64,000 bases of DNA from Chaetoderma sp. LZ-2023a (Eukaryota > Mollusca > Caudofoveata > Chaetodermatida > Chaetodermatidae): the NCBI GenBank assembly GCA_034401795.1, contig CM067370.1, positions 99,332,164-99,396,163 on the forward strand, in the 5' to 3' direction. The notes under the pieces were generated by a model, which saw only the letters and a list, made by a program, of their open reading frames with translations, had not been told where the DNA came from and searched no databases. The translations under genes and the position numbers were made by a program. Below, piece after piece: positions 22,110-32,120 of the stretch (positions within the stretch are counted from its first letter, which is position 1; each line of letters opens with the position of its first letter).

Positions 22110-22790
22110 TAGACCATGCTCCCCCAACCCCTCCCCCCACCCCTCAACCGTAACGACAAAACGGTCTTGTTCGGCAGAAAGCGCACATGAATTTCGCTTC
22201 TCCTTCTCGCCAATGCTTCTGCAACCAAGAAAACTGACTTAATAGTTAACAGTTTAATATCTATAGATCTAAAAAATTGGTTCAAAGGGAGCATGCCCTA
22301 AAACCTGTAGAACAAGAGATAGATTCCATGCTGGGGTAGGAATTGACTGTCTAGGCCGCAGATTGCTCATTCCTTTAATAACTTCATTTATAGTGCCATT
22401 CTCCGCTCCTACAGCGGCCAGACTGGGAACGACTGAAGCTAATGCAGACTTATATGCTGCTAGGGTTGAAGGTACAAGTTTGTCAACCTCGTATAAATAA
22501 CAGATAAAATCTGTTACGTGTTGAACAGATGCAGAAAAGATTAATATCTTTTCCCTTACACCACTCTGCAAATTTGTTGATTCTATAATTATATGTTCTG
22601 GTGGTTGACCCACTTCTGGCTGAAGCGACAAACAGAAAAGTCACCCTCAATTGCTCGCTGCTTGATAACATCCATGCAGTCAATTGGAAAATTTCCGGTC
22701 TGTCATGGAGATACAGACCTTTGTTCTGAAAAATCAGATCCCGTCTGTCTGGAAGAGGAATTGGATTGCAAACCAGAAGGTCCAGCAGAT
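22110..22790 (-). pseudogene. DIRS tyrosine recombinase, N-terminal and first catalytic Arg only
   Basis: Three minus frames join. The first is the SAM-like N-terminal domain start (RTYNYRINKFAEWCKG). The second runs through YLYEVDKLVPSTLAAYKSAL (22,500-22,440) and continues to about 22,270. The third is SIDIKLLTIKSVFLVAEALA followed by RRRSEIH (22,265-22,180), whose RRSE arginine corresponds to the first catalytic Arg of DIRS recombinases. The His-x-x-Arg and the nucleophilic Tyr that should follow are missing: sequence after about 22,150 is a C-rich spacer. So the integrase is truncated as well as frameshifted. Confidence 0.8.
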
Positions 22791-23607
22791 CCGTAAACCA
22801 TGATCGGGCTGGCCAATGAGGAGCGATCAGTAGTACTTGCCACATGTCCTCTCTTATCTTTGCCAGAACCTTTGGGATGAGAATCGTTGGAGGATAAGCA
22901 TACGCGTACATTCCTTTCCAACTTATCGCCAGTGCATCCACTGCTAGAGCTAGTCGGGCCGGGATCGGTGACACGTATGTGACCATCTTTGCGTTTCCTT
23001 TCATCGCAAATAGATCCACATTTGGCTTGCCCCAATGTGTGAATAGAACTGCTGCTACCGATTGGTTGAGCTGCCATTCTGTTGGACGACAAACCGTCCT
23101 GCGACTGAGAGTATCCGCTAGGATATTCAATCTAGAATGTGTGCTGCCCGAAGAATAACATTCCTCTCTTGGCACCACAGCAGAAGGTTCCATATCATCA
23201 TACACAACTCTGGTGATCTTGTCCCGCCGTGGCGGTTCAGATAAGACACCACTGTGGAGTTGTCTGTCCTTATTAAGACAATCTTGTCTCAGATTAAGGT
23301 CTCGAATGCTAATGCCACCGCTAATAATTTGAAGAAATTTATGTGTTTCTGTGCATTGGTCGGATCCCATTCCCCTGACACGGACAGATCGTCCAATACT
23401 GCTCCCCAACCCGTCGTCGACACATCTGTGAAGATTTACATCCGCGGTTGAGGTGGTTGTAGAGGAACACCTCGCAGGATATTCTGTTCTGATAACCACC
23501 ACTGAAGATGGAATATCAATGGTTCTTTTACTGAAATCCTCACTGATAACGGATACGTTCTCTGAGACCAGAATGACATTAAGTACATCTGAATCGGCCT
23601 GCCGCAT
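22700..23607 (-). pseudogene. DIRS RNase H and connection region
   Basis: Minus frame 23,607-22,483 contains NILADTLSR followed by EWQLN, then THWGKPNVDLFAMKGN and YVSPIP, the conserved run at the end of the DIRS polymerase. Further on are the Trp/Pro-rich LIAPHWPARSWF and LLDLLV motifs. It continues in a different frame from the upstream RT, which implies a frameshift near 23,610. The frame is open over 374 codons, so decay has been modest here. Confidence 0.8.
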
Positions 23608-23619
23608 AAAGAACCACCT

Positions 23620-24556
23620 TCTCCAGAGATACTAGTAAACCCAGTATTCTGAAAAATTAACGCGCCATCAGAAACGCTCCTAGAGAAACTGACTCCAGAA
23701 CTGCAATCAAGCTCTTGACTCTGCTCTCCGCCAGAAAAGCTAAGGCGTTCCCGAGATTGAAAAATATTCCCAGATACACAAACTACTGGGATGGAGTCAA
23801 TTCTGATTTCTCTAGATTCACAATCCATCCTAGGTCCTTTAGTAAGGCCAGGACTACCTGAAGATTGTTGCGCAGCATGACTGGATTTCCCGCCTTCAGT
23901 AGCCAGTCGTCTATGTAAGTATGAACAGCTATGTTTCTCCTGCGAAGATAAGAAGTCATGGCGAGAACCACTTTGGTGAAGACCCTCGGGGCCGTGGTCA
24001 GACTGAATGGTAATGCAATGAACTACCCGACATTGTCTTGGAACGCAAATCGAAGGTATTTCTGAAAAGGAATTGACATTGGAATATCTGTCATCACCGC
24101 TGCTACAGTCTCCATCTGAAATTTTGGTGAAAGAATGAATTTGTCCAGCGGTTTGAGGTTGAGAATTGGTCTCCAACCGCCAGTGCATTTCGGAACGAGG
24201 AAAATTATCGAATAGAAGGCCAAGGAGGACTGATTGTGGACTAAATGAATCGCATTCTTTCGTTGAAGATCTTTGATTTCTGAGCAAATGACATCTAGAC
24301 GATCGGATTCCCTTGGAACGGGAGTCCATACAGGAGTCGACGTTAACGGAACTAACGATTGACAGATGAGCCAGTCCGGTTCGTAGCGTTTCTTAACCAA
24401 TGAGACTAAACAATCTTGCACGACCTGTTCCCACTGGTTTGAGAATAGCTGAAGTCTGCCTCCGACGGAAGGAATCTGCACACAGCTCATGGTCGATGTT
24501 GCGTTAATTCGTTTTGGTGACTGGTGCCATCGGTACGGGTCTTGACGGAAGCCCAT
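23620..24556 (-). pseudogene. DIRS reverse transcriptase
   Basis: Minus frame. GGRLQLFSNQWEQVVQD opens the DIRS RT domain, followed by FLVPKCTGGWRPILNLKPLD (finger region) and KYLRFAFQD. The reading is then cut by a single TAG at about 24,024-24,026 and continues in the same frame with FIALPFSLTTAPRVFTKV and the catalytic HTYIDDWLL (YIDD at about 23,905-23,916). A second stop follows SELTPSQ at 23,783. The two stops and the later frameshift kill the enzyme. The palm motif itself is intact. Confidence 0.85.
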
Positions 24557-24579
24557 CAGGACCGTCCCCTACGGCCACC

Positions 24580-26521
24580 TCATGGCTTCTTGGAATATGA
24601 CGGCCCAGAACCGCCACCACGGCTATCCTTATGGTAGCCACTGAGTCCAGAGCTGCCACCCTTCATGTTGTCTTCATACGGCCTCTTATTAGAGGGCCTA
24701 TATGATGCCGAACGGCCAGGTCCCTGAGAACTGGATGCCCGATGGGCATCACGGCCAGACGAACTGAAGGGCGATCTTTGTCGTTGCCTCTGCTGCTCCT
24801 GATGGTGCTGCTTATAGGACTGCTGCGGCCAAGTCCTTTTCATCGACTTGCCAACGACCTTCTGCTCTGCAACCATGGAGAGCTGGTCTTGCTGATCCGC
24901 CAAACAAGCCCGGACCAATGAAGGGCGCAGAAGACAAAGCAGCCCTCATCTCTGGTCCTGGTTCTACACAATCGAGAACCATTCTCCACTCTGCCAATGA
25001 TCTAGTGATCACCCTGGCCAGGTAATCTTGGGATAAGCGCATAGTGTCCCGGATAACTCCGGGAGCAGTCCCATCTTACGCCACGTAGGTCAGCATCCCC
25101 TGCAAGACAGTAGCCATGGGACAGAGCAGCATAAACGCTCTCACCGCATCCTCAATAAGCATTAGCTCAGTGAAGGGATCTTTATTAGTCTGAGAAACCA
25201 AAGGTCAAGAACGACCCTTGGATTTCCCAGCTAATGGCCTATTCAGTGCTTCACGTTCTCCGACTGAAAGCCGAGGAACACAGGCATACTGAAGATAGGC
25301 CTGCTCTGGAAAGCGGACCTTACTACTAATCCCCTTAGGGGCCTTGGGTAATGTGTATGCCGGCTGAACCAGACGGTACGCCGCGACTTCCAACATGTCA
25401 GAAGTCTGAGTATCCAAGGGTAGAGTTGGCATGGCCGAAGAGCCAGTCAACAGAGCACAAGCTGCACGCTCTGACATCCGCTCCATCACCAGATTGCGCT
25501 GAGACCCTTGGTCAGATGTCAACCCAAGATGGTCGGACATCCTCCAAGAACCTGCACCATTCGGCTTCGGTGCAGAATGATGATTCGTCCATTAAAGGAC
25601 TACCATTTTCATCCTCCTCACCCATGCTGAGAACTACGGACCAAACTTCCAATTCGAATTCGGTCCGTGGCTCGACTACTTGCGGCTCCAGTATCTAGCA
25701 AATCACCAGATATGGAATCAGCACAATCCATCAGCTCCAGCACAGAAGCCGGGACTGCGGCCGCTAACACAGCAGGATATGGGACTCCGAGAGGAGCCGC
25801 CATACCCACATCTGCAATGCCGACGGGAGCCGTAAAACACAGCACTCCGAAAAGAGCGAACTTTGGATGGAAGATGCCAGACGGAAGGTCGACATCCCCA
25901 CTCGGCTGACAGATCTGAACAAAACCCGGGGGTGAGCCGCGGGAAACGCCGGAATCCGTTACCTGTGAAAGCTCTGGCATGCCAGTCTTCCATTAGGAGA
26001 ATATCCTCTTCCTCCGTCGTCGGCTCTTGAGCCGATGCGAGAGAAACGTCAGGTGCATGTTCCTCCGCAGAACTGGCCGGACCACCGATTGTTTGTCCTG
26101 TACCAGGCTGCATCAATGGAACCGTGGACTGGAATGACTCAAACATCGCCTCGAATTGGGTCATCCAAACACCCAAGGCCGAGTCCATCTGCTCATTCAG
26201 GCACTCCTCCAGACCTTTAACTGACGCCTGATCCATCCTGGGCACCTTGTCCCTCATGATTCTCTCCACACGCGTACGCCGATTGTGATCAAACTCCGCC
26301 ACTAAGTCCAACAACCACTTTATGCACACATCGCAAGGACTTCCAACCTTACACCTCGCACACGCAACACTGTGGTGCCCCGCAAACTTCTGCTTTATGA
26401 AGCAATTGCAGCGGGAACATAATGTATCCGGCGGGGCCTTGCCCTGCCCCTTCACCTTCTGCGAACACAGAATAAGAATTAAAACGCTGCACATGATAAG
26501 ATGATGACGAGCAATACGCAC
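24580..26521 (-). pseudogene. DIRS gag-like ORF1, broken into several frames
   Basis: At 26,440-26,330 a Cys-rich zinc-binding-like module is encoded (CSRCNCFIKQKF, then CARCKVGSPCDVC), followed by an acidic and Gln-rich stretch to about 25,970. Further frames at 25,980-25,618, 25,540-25,205 and 25,042-24,580 carry gag-like segments (MRLSQDYLARVITRSLAEW) and a basic Gln/Arg/Ser-rich tail (HQEQQRQRQRSPF) just before the RT. At least three frame changes are needed. A good splice acceptor (TGTGTTCGCAG) sits just before the Cys module at about 26,458-26,468, so an upstream leader could be spliced on. Placing this as ORF1 follows from position and composition. Confidence 0.65.
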
Positions 26522-27113
26522 AATTTACTTGATTGTAATTTTTAAATTACTTGAGACATTAACTTTCTCTTAAATTAATGATAATCAAGTTCTAGGCAGG
26601 AAATATTTGAATATTTTTAGAGTGAAAAATTTATAAACACGACTTGGTAATTAACTAACGTTTAAATAGCCTAGAAATTAAGACCGATCGCTACAAACAC
26701 CCTCGACGACAATGAAGCGAGAGCTAATGATCGGCTTAAAAGACACGCAAGCCAAAACAAAACAATAATCATGAGCACCGCAATCTTGGCTAAGGGTGCA
26801 TCCATCTTGGAAGGAAACCGAGTCCCAAGAGAAATTAACCGAGTACCCGGATAAGATAAAAAAGTTAAAGGGTATCGGAGCGACTATAACAATGGCTACC
26901 ATTTTAAAACAATGTGTCAATTTAAGGAAATTTCAAACAGTCATTATGGCACGAATGTATAAATTCTAGATTGATACAACCTGCCCCTGCGACGATTTCC
27001 CTTTTCCTTCCATGGTGCCACAAACGAGAGGTCCAACCAAGCACTAAACATGTAAATTTTAATCTAAATTGAGAGCTTTAGAAAACACGACTGAAAGGTC
27101 GAGCAAAATAGAC

Positions 27114-27290
27114 AAATCTGACTGTTGTTAGGAACTGACTCGGTACCTGGAGGTTATGGTAATTCCCGGATACAGTATGGGCAGGACAATGGAGAGTGCG
27201 GCGTTTTAATTGTTTATTTTGAGCTAGACTAGATAATAGACATTATCATAATACTACATCTGGTAAGCATTATTTGAAGTAGAATAGGTT
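27114..27290. repeat. DIRS terminal repeat (5' end of element)
   Basis: 27,114-27,179 is the inverted partner of 21,738-21,801. The outer part, 27,250-27,287, matches the internal complementary region. The true 5' terminus is therefore near 27,290. Confidence 0.8.
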
Positions 27291-27387
27291 TTCTCTGATC
27301 GATTGAAAACTAAATTATGGTAACCTTCAGACTGAAAAGATGCATCAACATTTACCTTTTACAACCTAAAAATTTTCTTTGGCCACA

Positions 27388-27622
27388 TGATTAACCCTTT
27401 AACACTCATATCAGCTAAAAATGGCTTCTGCAGTGCTCTTGAGAAATGTCCATTTGCAGCCCAAGAGAAGACTATTTTTGAAAATTTACTACTGAAATGA
27501 CTGGCTTAATAACCGAGCCTGTCATTCAGTGGTTAATTTTCAAAAATAGTGCTCTCTTGGTCTGTAAATGGACATTTTGAGAAAATTGAAATTTCTTTGA
27601 TCAAATTCGAGGTTTAAAAAGT
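27388..27622. repeat. P1 palindromic element (subtype A)
   Basis: TTAACCCTTTAACACTCATA start, 'gaaatgactggcttaataac' and its complement in the centre, and 'gatcaaattcgaggttta' end. Confidence 0.85.
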
Positions 27623-27696
27623 AAAAATGCCATTCATAGTTAATGCATGAAATATTGCATCAGCTGCATTACTAAAATAAGATGAGGTATTGTCCT

Positions 27697-27947
27697 TTAT
27701 CCATTTAATACCAAAGTTTGTTAAAAAAAATCAAGTTATTTTTCTTTTTCAATGTACATGCAGGCCAACAGAAGACTATTTTTGAAAATTTACCACTGAA
27801 ATGAATGGCTCGATAATCGACCCAGTCATTTCAATGGTGAATTTTCAAAAATAGTCTTCTCTTGGCCTGCAAATGCACATTCCTAAAGACCAATACAGAG
27901 GCCGGTTTTGGCCTGCTTGGTGGCTTTGCCACAAAAGGGCTAAAATA
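27697..27947. repeat. P1 palindromic element
   Basis: 'gaagactatttttgaaaatt' mirrors 'aattttcaaaaatagtcttc' on either side of 'gaatggctcgataatcgacc'. The right end is 'aaaagggctaa'. It is the second of a close pair. Confidence 0.85.
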
Positions 27948-28442
27948 AAGGTATATTAATAAAATACTAAATTTGCATAAAATATTCAATTAATATGACA
28001 AATAAAAGGAACAAAACTAAAAGAATTATTTTGTCAATACTAATAGATGATGTCATTATAGATACCGGTAGATGGCAACAACACTTGATATGTAAATACA
28101 GTATCTAATATATGTCAATGTTACTTTCAAATTGATTAGTATCCAAACATGGCATAAAATTAAAAGCAACGTTAGATATTAGCAAGGACAACTTTTCATT
28201 ATATACACAACATAATAAACGTTAGATATTTTATAAGGAACACTGATATAACTCACTTATAAAATTAAATCTAATAATATATTTCTGAATAAATTTCTGA
28301 AACAAGTACATGCACCTCTGCTACAGCCTTGACATAGGCATAAAAAATTGACTGAGAAACTGTTCGCCCGATATAGAAACGTATACATGCTGTGAGATGC
28401 AGCAAAAAATATATATTGATAAAACCTGGGGATGGTGTTGTT
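27948..28442. other. No gene seen
   Basis: AT-rich DNA. The word 'aacgttagatatt' appears twice (28,168 and 28,218). Confidence 0.4.
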
Positions 28443-28731
28443 AATGGAACTTTCCATTTTTAGCCATGCCCCGCCCATCTCTAGCTAAGCTCCACCCACA
28501 CTTCACCGTGTTGGGATCGATCGATCCCTGAATGCCCTAACTATTAATTTCCTGAAAACCATATAGGAAAGCTGTTGAATATTCTGTAACTTATTAGACT
28601 GGGCGCCGTTGCTGCCTTCAAATATGCGTTCGTGATGTAATTATCTATGGCATTCATGTTGACGTCATTCTACACGTCATGTAGTTGATTATGATGTCAT
28701 ATGATGGGTGGATACGCTGGAAAGCTGAATT
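28443..28731 (+). repeat. P3 element, core shortened
   Basis: The ends are AATGGAACTTTCCA and TGGAAAGCTGAATT. It carries 'ccccgcccatctctagctaa', half of the P2-like core and the 'ttgattatgatgtcatatga' tail with TGACGTCAT at 28,664. Confidence 0.75.
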
Positions 28732-28983
28732 ACAATAAAGATGTTTCTGTGCAACACAACCATACAGCTATGAATAGCAACACAACAACTCACAACAAAA
28801 TTACTGCAATTAGTCTTAGCGATACCTTCCACTTTCTAACGCCTAAATTGGTCAACGCATTATTTAGATTAGCAATAGCAAACTTGCTTGAACTGGCCAA
28901 TCAAATCTCTGTACAGAGGTTCTTTAGCCTACCACCCTAGTTTGATTCAAATTGCGCTAGGGCTTGATGAATTCACTTAGCTC
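28732..28983. other. No gene seen
   Basis: Nothing recognised. Confidence 0.4.
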
Positions 28984-29192
28984 TTTAACCCTCAAATTTG
29001 TTCATGAAAATTTAAATTTTCTCATGGAAAATGTCTATTTTCAGACCAGGAGAAGAAATTTTTGAAAGTTTATCCACTGGAATGATATTCCAGTGCTAAA
29101 TTTTCAAAAATAATCTCTTGGTCTGCAAAAGAACATTTCTCAAGAGCACTGCAGAAGCCGTCTTTGGCTGATATGAGGGTTAAAGGGTTAAA
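28984..29192. repeat. P1 palindromic element (subtype A), shortened centre
   Basis: Starts 'ttaaccctcaaatttgttca' and ends 'gctgatatgagggttaaagg'. The central loop has lost the 'gactggctcg' word, so the arms meet at 'ggaatgatattcc'. Confidence 0.8.
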
Positions 29193-29199
29193 GAAAGAG

Positions 29200-29275
29200 G
29201 TGATTGATGGTGGGTGATGGACAATGGATGGCTGCCAGGGCATAAGCTCACTTGGTCTTTTAAGACAGGTGAGAT
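29200..29275. repeat. R4 3' end fragment
   Basis: 'gccagggcataagctcactt' followed by the hairpin TTGGTCTTTTAAGACAGGTG and GAGATAA. Confidence 0.6.
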
Positions 29276-29647
29276 AATAATTTAGTGTTACCATGCATAT
29301 GAAATGAGATTTCTCAAGATACCGTGGTAGCAATGTGATTATGTTTGGATTACTATGGCTACGTCATGATAAAATATATTAGCTATCATGGTAGTAATGG
29401 GAGAATATTCCAGCTAACATTTTTACAACAAAAAAAAATGTTTACAATTTTCATGATTAAAACATTGGGAGTATTTACGTCACCGTATATACACAAATAA
29501 AAAGTGGAAAATACTGTGTATGTCATGAAAATCAATTAGTCACTATAGTTGTAAAATGCATGTATTTGAACCACGTTGAATAGTCTTCACAGATTAGACA
29601 AGAGTGATTGCGTGTAACACCAATCACAAGGGAATGTTGAGAGAAAT
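29276..29647. other. No gene seen
   Basis: Nothing recognised. Confidence 0.4.
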
Positions 29648-29815
29648 TAACAAGAGGCCCAATGGGCCTGTATCACTCACCTGGAACATTGGCATTTCAA
29701 CTAATCTTACATAAGTTTTACATCCATCGGTGTCACTTCCAATGACTTTCAGACAAATGGTTTAGTTTTCGAGATACTGACAACAATCTCTGGACTGTTT
29801 TTTTGCATTAGTTCT
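29648..29815. repeat. R4 5' end fragment
   Basis: Begins AACAAGAGGCCCAATGGGCC then 'tgtatcactcacctgg', the R4 left end. It breaks off near 'gttttcgagatactgaca'. Confidence 0.65.
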
Positions 29816-29839
29816 TTTGAACAATGTTTAAACGAAAAT

Positions 29840-30060
29840 AGATGCTATCAGTGCTAACTATGGCTAGTTTCTTAACTGTCTCACTGCTGCATGCAAGTGC
29901 ACCCAATAATTCTAATTTTCAAAAGCTCTTGACTTGTTGAATATTTTGAAAACAATTTGACTGAAAGTTGTTGGCGGCTTAGCCACCAACAATAAAATAT
30001 TTATCAGGTTCAGAGATATAACCTTTGGAATATGTCGTCTGCAAAAAGTCAGCAGTCAGA
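29840..30060. repeat. P2-variant hairpin repeat
   Basis: 'ttaactgtctcactgctgc' then 'gttgaatattttgaaaacaa' and a hairpin GTTGTTGGCGGCTTAGCCACCAACAA-type tip, here broken by the missing right arm. The same unit recurs at 20,400 and 49,150. Confidence 0.6.
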
Positions 30061-30214
30061 CGGTTACTAGAGGTTTAAATACAATTGAAGAAAATGGTCT
30101 CTAAAGGCAGGTAGGTGGTCTTTATAGCAGGTTATTCCCCACCACGCAATCCATTTTACACATGCGCATCTGGCTGAATCCCCAAGTTAGCAGCAGGGGT
30201 AGGGTGAGCTGGAG

Positions 30215-30328
30215 TTGATTTAGAAAATAATTTGACTGAAAGTCATTGCTGCCTTAGGCAGCAACAACTTTCATTGCTGCCTAAGGCAGCAACAACTTTC
30301 ACTCAAATACATTTCAAAATATTTTTAA
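30215..30328. repeat. P2 with internally duplicated loop
   Basis: The tip sequence 'tgctgcctaaggcagcaaca' with 'actttca' occurs twice in tandem, giving a double-headed hairpin. Confidence 0.7.
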
Positions 30329-30419
30329 GAGCATAGATGTCAGAGCACATAATACATATCTTAAATATTTCGGCAGTATTGGAAAGGTTAATCTGTTAAT
30401 TGGAGTTTAATATCTAATT

Positions 30420-31307
30420 TGGCAATAAAATCTGACATCGTGATAAATCAATGGATGGTGGGAACAAACCTGTATTTGCCCTATGAAAGTGAGACTGCAA
30501 ATATTTAAGGGGTGATAACTCTGGCATTTGACATCCTATCAGTTTCACTTTCACAACACAGATATTAGATGCCGACATTAAGTTTGTGACTAAGTTTGGT
30601 GTCAATCCGTCAAGAAATAACAAAATGAGCCGCCATTGTTGGTGACGGACAGACAGATGGATGGATGGACGGACATAAAGAAGACGGATGGAGCCATCGC
30701 TATGACAGCTGACTGACAAGTAAGCCGAGTTAAAAAAAACCAATTTCAGCTTCAAAATCCATCAAATAAAAAAAATGAATATGGCAGCCAAACATGCTAA
30801 AATTTGATTGGTCCACAGTGGCCATGTTTTTTACCTATCAACTTCCCATGAACAAACTTTAATGGCCCTTAGTCCATAATCATATCCCCAAAATTTCAGC
30901 CCGATCCATTCAGCGGTTCTGCAGGTCGTTTTCACGAAAACTAGGTCATCCAAGATGGCCGCCGAACCATTTGGCCAATCAAGTTCCTTTGAACAAACTT
31001 GGTTCAGCTCTTGCCCTATATGGTATTTCGTGAGTTTTGAATCAATCCACCAAGCGGTTTTGGAGAAGATTTTTAAAGACATTTCCTAAAATCGGCCAAA
31101 ATCCTAGATGGCTGCCGGCCAAATGGGCTTTGTTTGAACAAACTTGGATCCCTATGCTCTAAGGCTACTTCCTGCCAAATATGATTGAAATCGGCCGAGT
31201 GATTCTTGAGAAGAAGTTGTTTAAAGAAAAATGTTGATGGACAGATGGATGCCGGACAGACGACGGACGGTCGCCATGGCATAAGCTCACTTGGCCAGGT
31301 GAGCTAA
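30420..31307. repeat. R4 elements (a partial and a long copy)
   Basis: 30,420-30,700 resembles an R4 3' half ending in a 'gacggacagacagatggatg' run. From about 30,735 to 31,307 a second copy shows 'cgaaaactaggtcatccaag', 'atggccgccgaaccatttgg', 'cggttttggagaagattttt' and the end 'cataagctcacttggccagg' with GTGAGCTAA. Confidence 0.65.
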
Positions 31308-31346
31308 TAAATTATAACACTACAGCTATACCATAAGCTAAAACAT

Positions 31347-31535
31347 ATCAATCCCTTCACTGATGAATTCCCCATAAGTCATTTTCCTGGCAACCATACA
31401 GGAAAACAGGTTGAATATTTTGAAAATAATTTGACTGCAATCTTCCAGTCAGATTAATTTTAAAATATTCAACATAATAGGTTTTGTGTCGTAAAGAATA
31501 TCCTTTTTCCAGGATTGGTCTGTAAAAGGGTTAAT
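31347..31535. repeat. P2 long-form palindromic element
   Basis: 'aatcccttcactgatgaatt' on the left and 'ggtctgtaaaagggttaa' on the right. The central arms are GGTTGAATATTTTGAAAATA and 'attttaaaatattcaaca'. Confidence 0.75.
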
Positions 31536-31815
31536 AATTTGCTCCTGTAGCGATAACAGATTATAGTTAACACTTTAATGTTCAAGATGTTCTTTAAAAT
31601 AATACAAATATTTGCTCTGTGAACGTCCATTTGCAGGTCAAGATAAGACAAATGGACATTCCACAAGACTAGTGCAAAGACCAGTTTTGGCCGGCTTGAC
31701 CATTAAAGTGTTCATGTATATAGATAAAGCAATCATGCTTATTGCAAAAACAATTTGATTGACATTCATTGCTGTCCTAGGCAGCAAAAAATTAACTTTA
31801 GTCAAAATGTTTTCA
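31536..31815. repeat. P1 fragment plus P2 fragment
   Basis: 31,560-31,716 keeps 'tgaacgtccatttgcaggtc', 'gccggcttgaccattaaagt' and little of the centre. 31,740-31,815 keeps a degenerate P2 hairpin ('attgctgtcctaggcagcaa'). Confidence 0.6.
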
Positions 31816-31958
31816 ATGTATACAACTTTCAGATTTATCTCCATTCAAATTATTCTTCCAGGAGTTTAAGTGAAAATCTATACTGACATATTGAGATCTG
31901 TGAGGACAGGTGAAATGTCGTATTTAATTACCATATTTTTTATGAATGGTGGCCCATG

Positions 31959-32120
31959 TTAACTGCCCTTAAAGTCGATGTGGCGGTCATAGATCGACAT
32001 TAGTGCAATAATAGTGAAACCAGTCATAATACCGAGATTCTGCAGAATGAAGACACGTAAACTGAAAATTGTACCCAGCGCCTTCTCTTCCTCTTCAGCC
32101 GTGTTGTTCATCTCAGGAAC
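31959..32120 (-). CDS. ZIP gene exon g: TM8 and stop
   Basis: Acceptor TTGATCAG. It reads [17 protein letters not shown] (giving the ZIP 'DM-PEM' line with exon f), then [20 protein letters not shown] and [10 protein letters not shown] followed by TAA. A Tc1-like element ends only 47 bases upstream of this acceptor. No AATAAA signal was seen close downstream. Confidence 0.92.
   Translation of the reverse strand, partial: VPEMNNTAEEEEKALGTIFSLRVFILQNLGIMTGFTIIALMSIYDRHIDFKGS

Larger units (their letters stand above)
21738..27290 (-). mobile_element. DIRS-type retrotransposon, degenerate, about 5.5 kb
   Basis: Transcribed on the minus strand. 64-66 bp inverted repeats lie at 21,738-21,801 and 27,114-27,179 (shared words CCGGGAATTACCATA and CCTCCAGGTACCGAGT). 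A 3' internal complementary region at 21,870-21,969 matches the outermost 5' sequence at 27,250-27,287. Inside, in order, are a gag-like ORF, a reverse transcriptase with YIDD, an RNase H and the N-terminal half of a tyrosine recombinase. This gene order plus inverted ends defines DIRS elements, which integrate by tyrosine recombinase through a circular intermediate and make no target duplication. Stops and frameshifts in every gene and loss of the recombinase C-terminus make this copy dead. Confidence 0.9.

Noticed and set aside
23436-24329. A 297-codon minus-strand open frame overlapping the DIRS polymerase
   Set aside because: It is a shadow of the RT/RNase H in another frame. The real frames carry YIDD and the DIRS RNase H motifs, while this one is Ser-rich without motifs.
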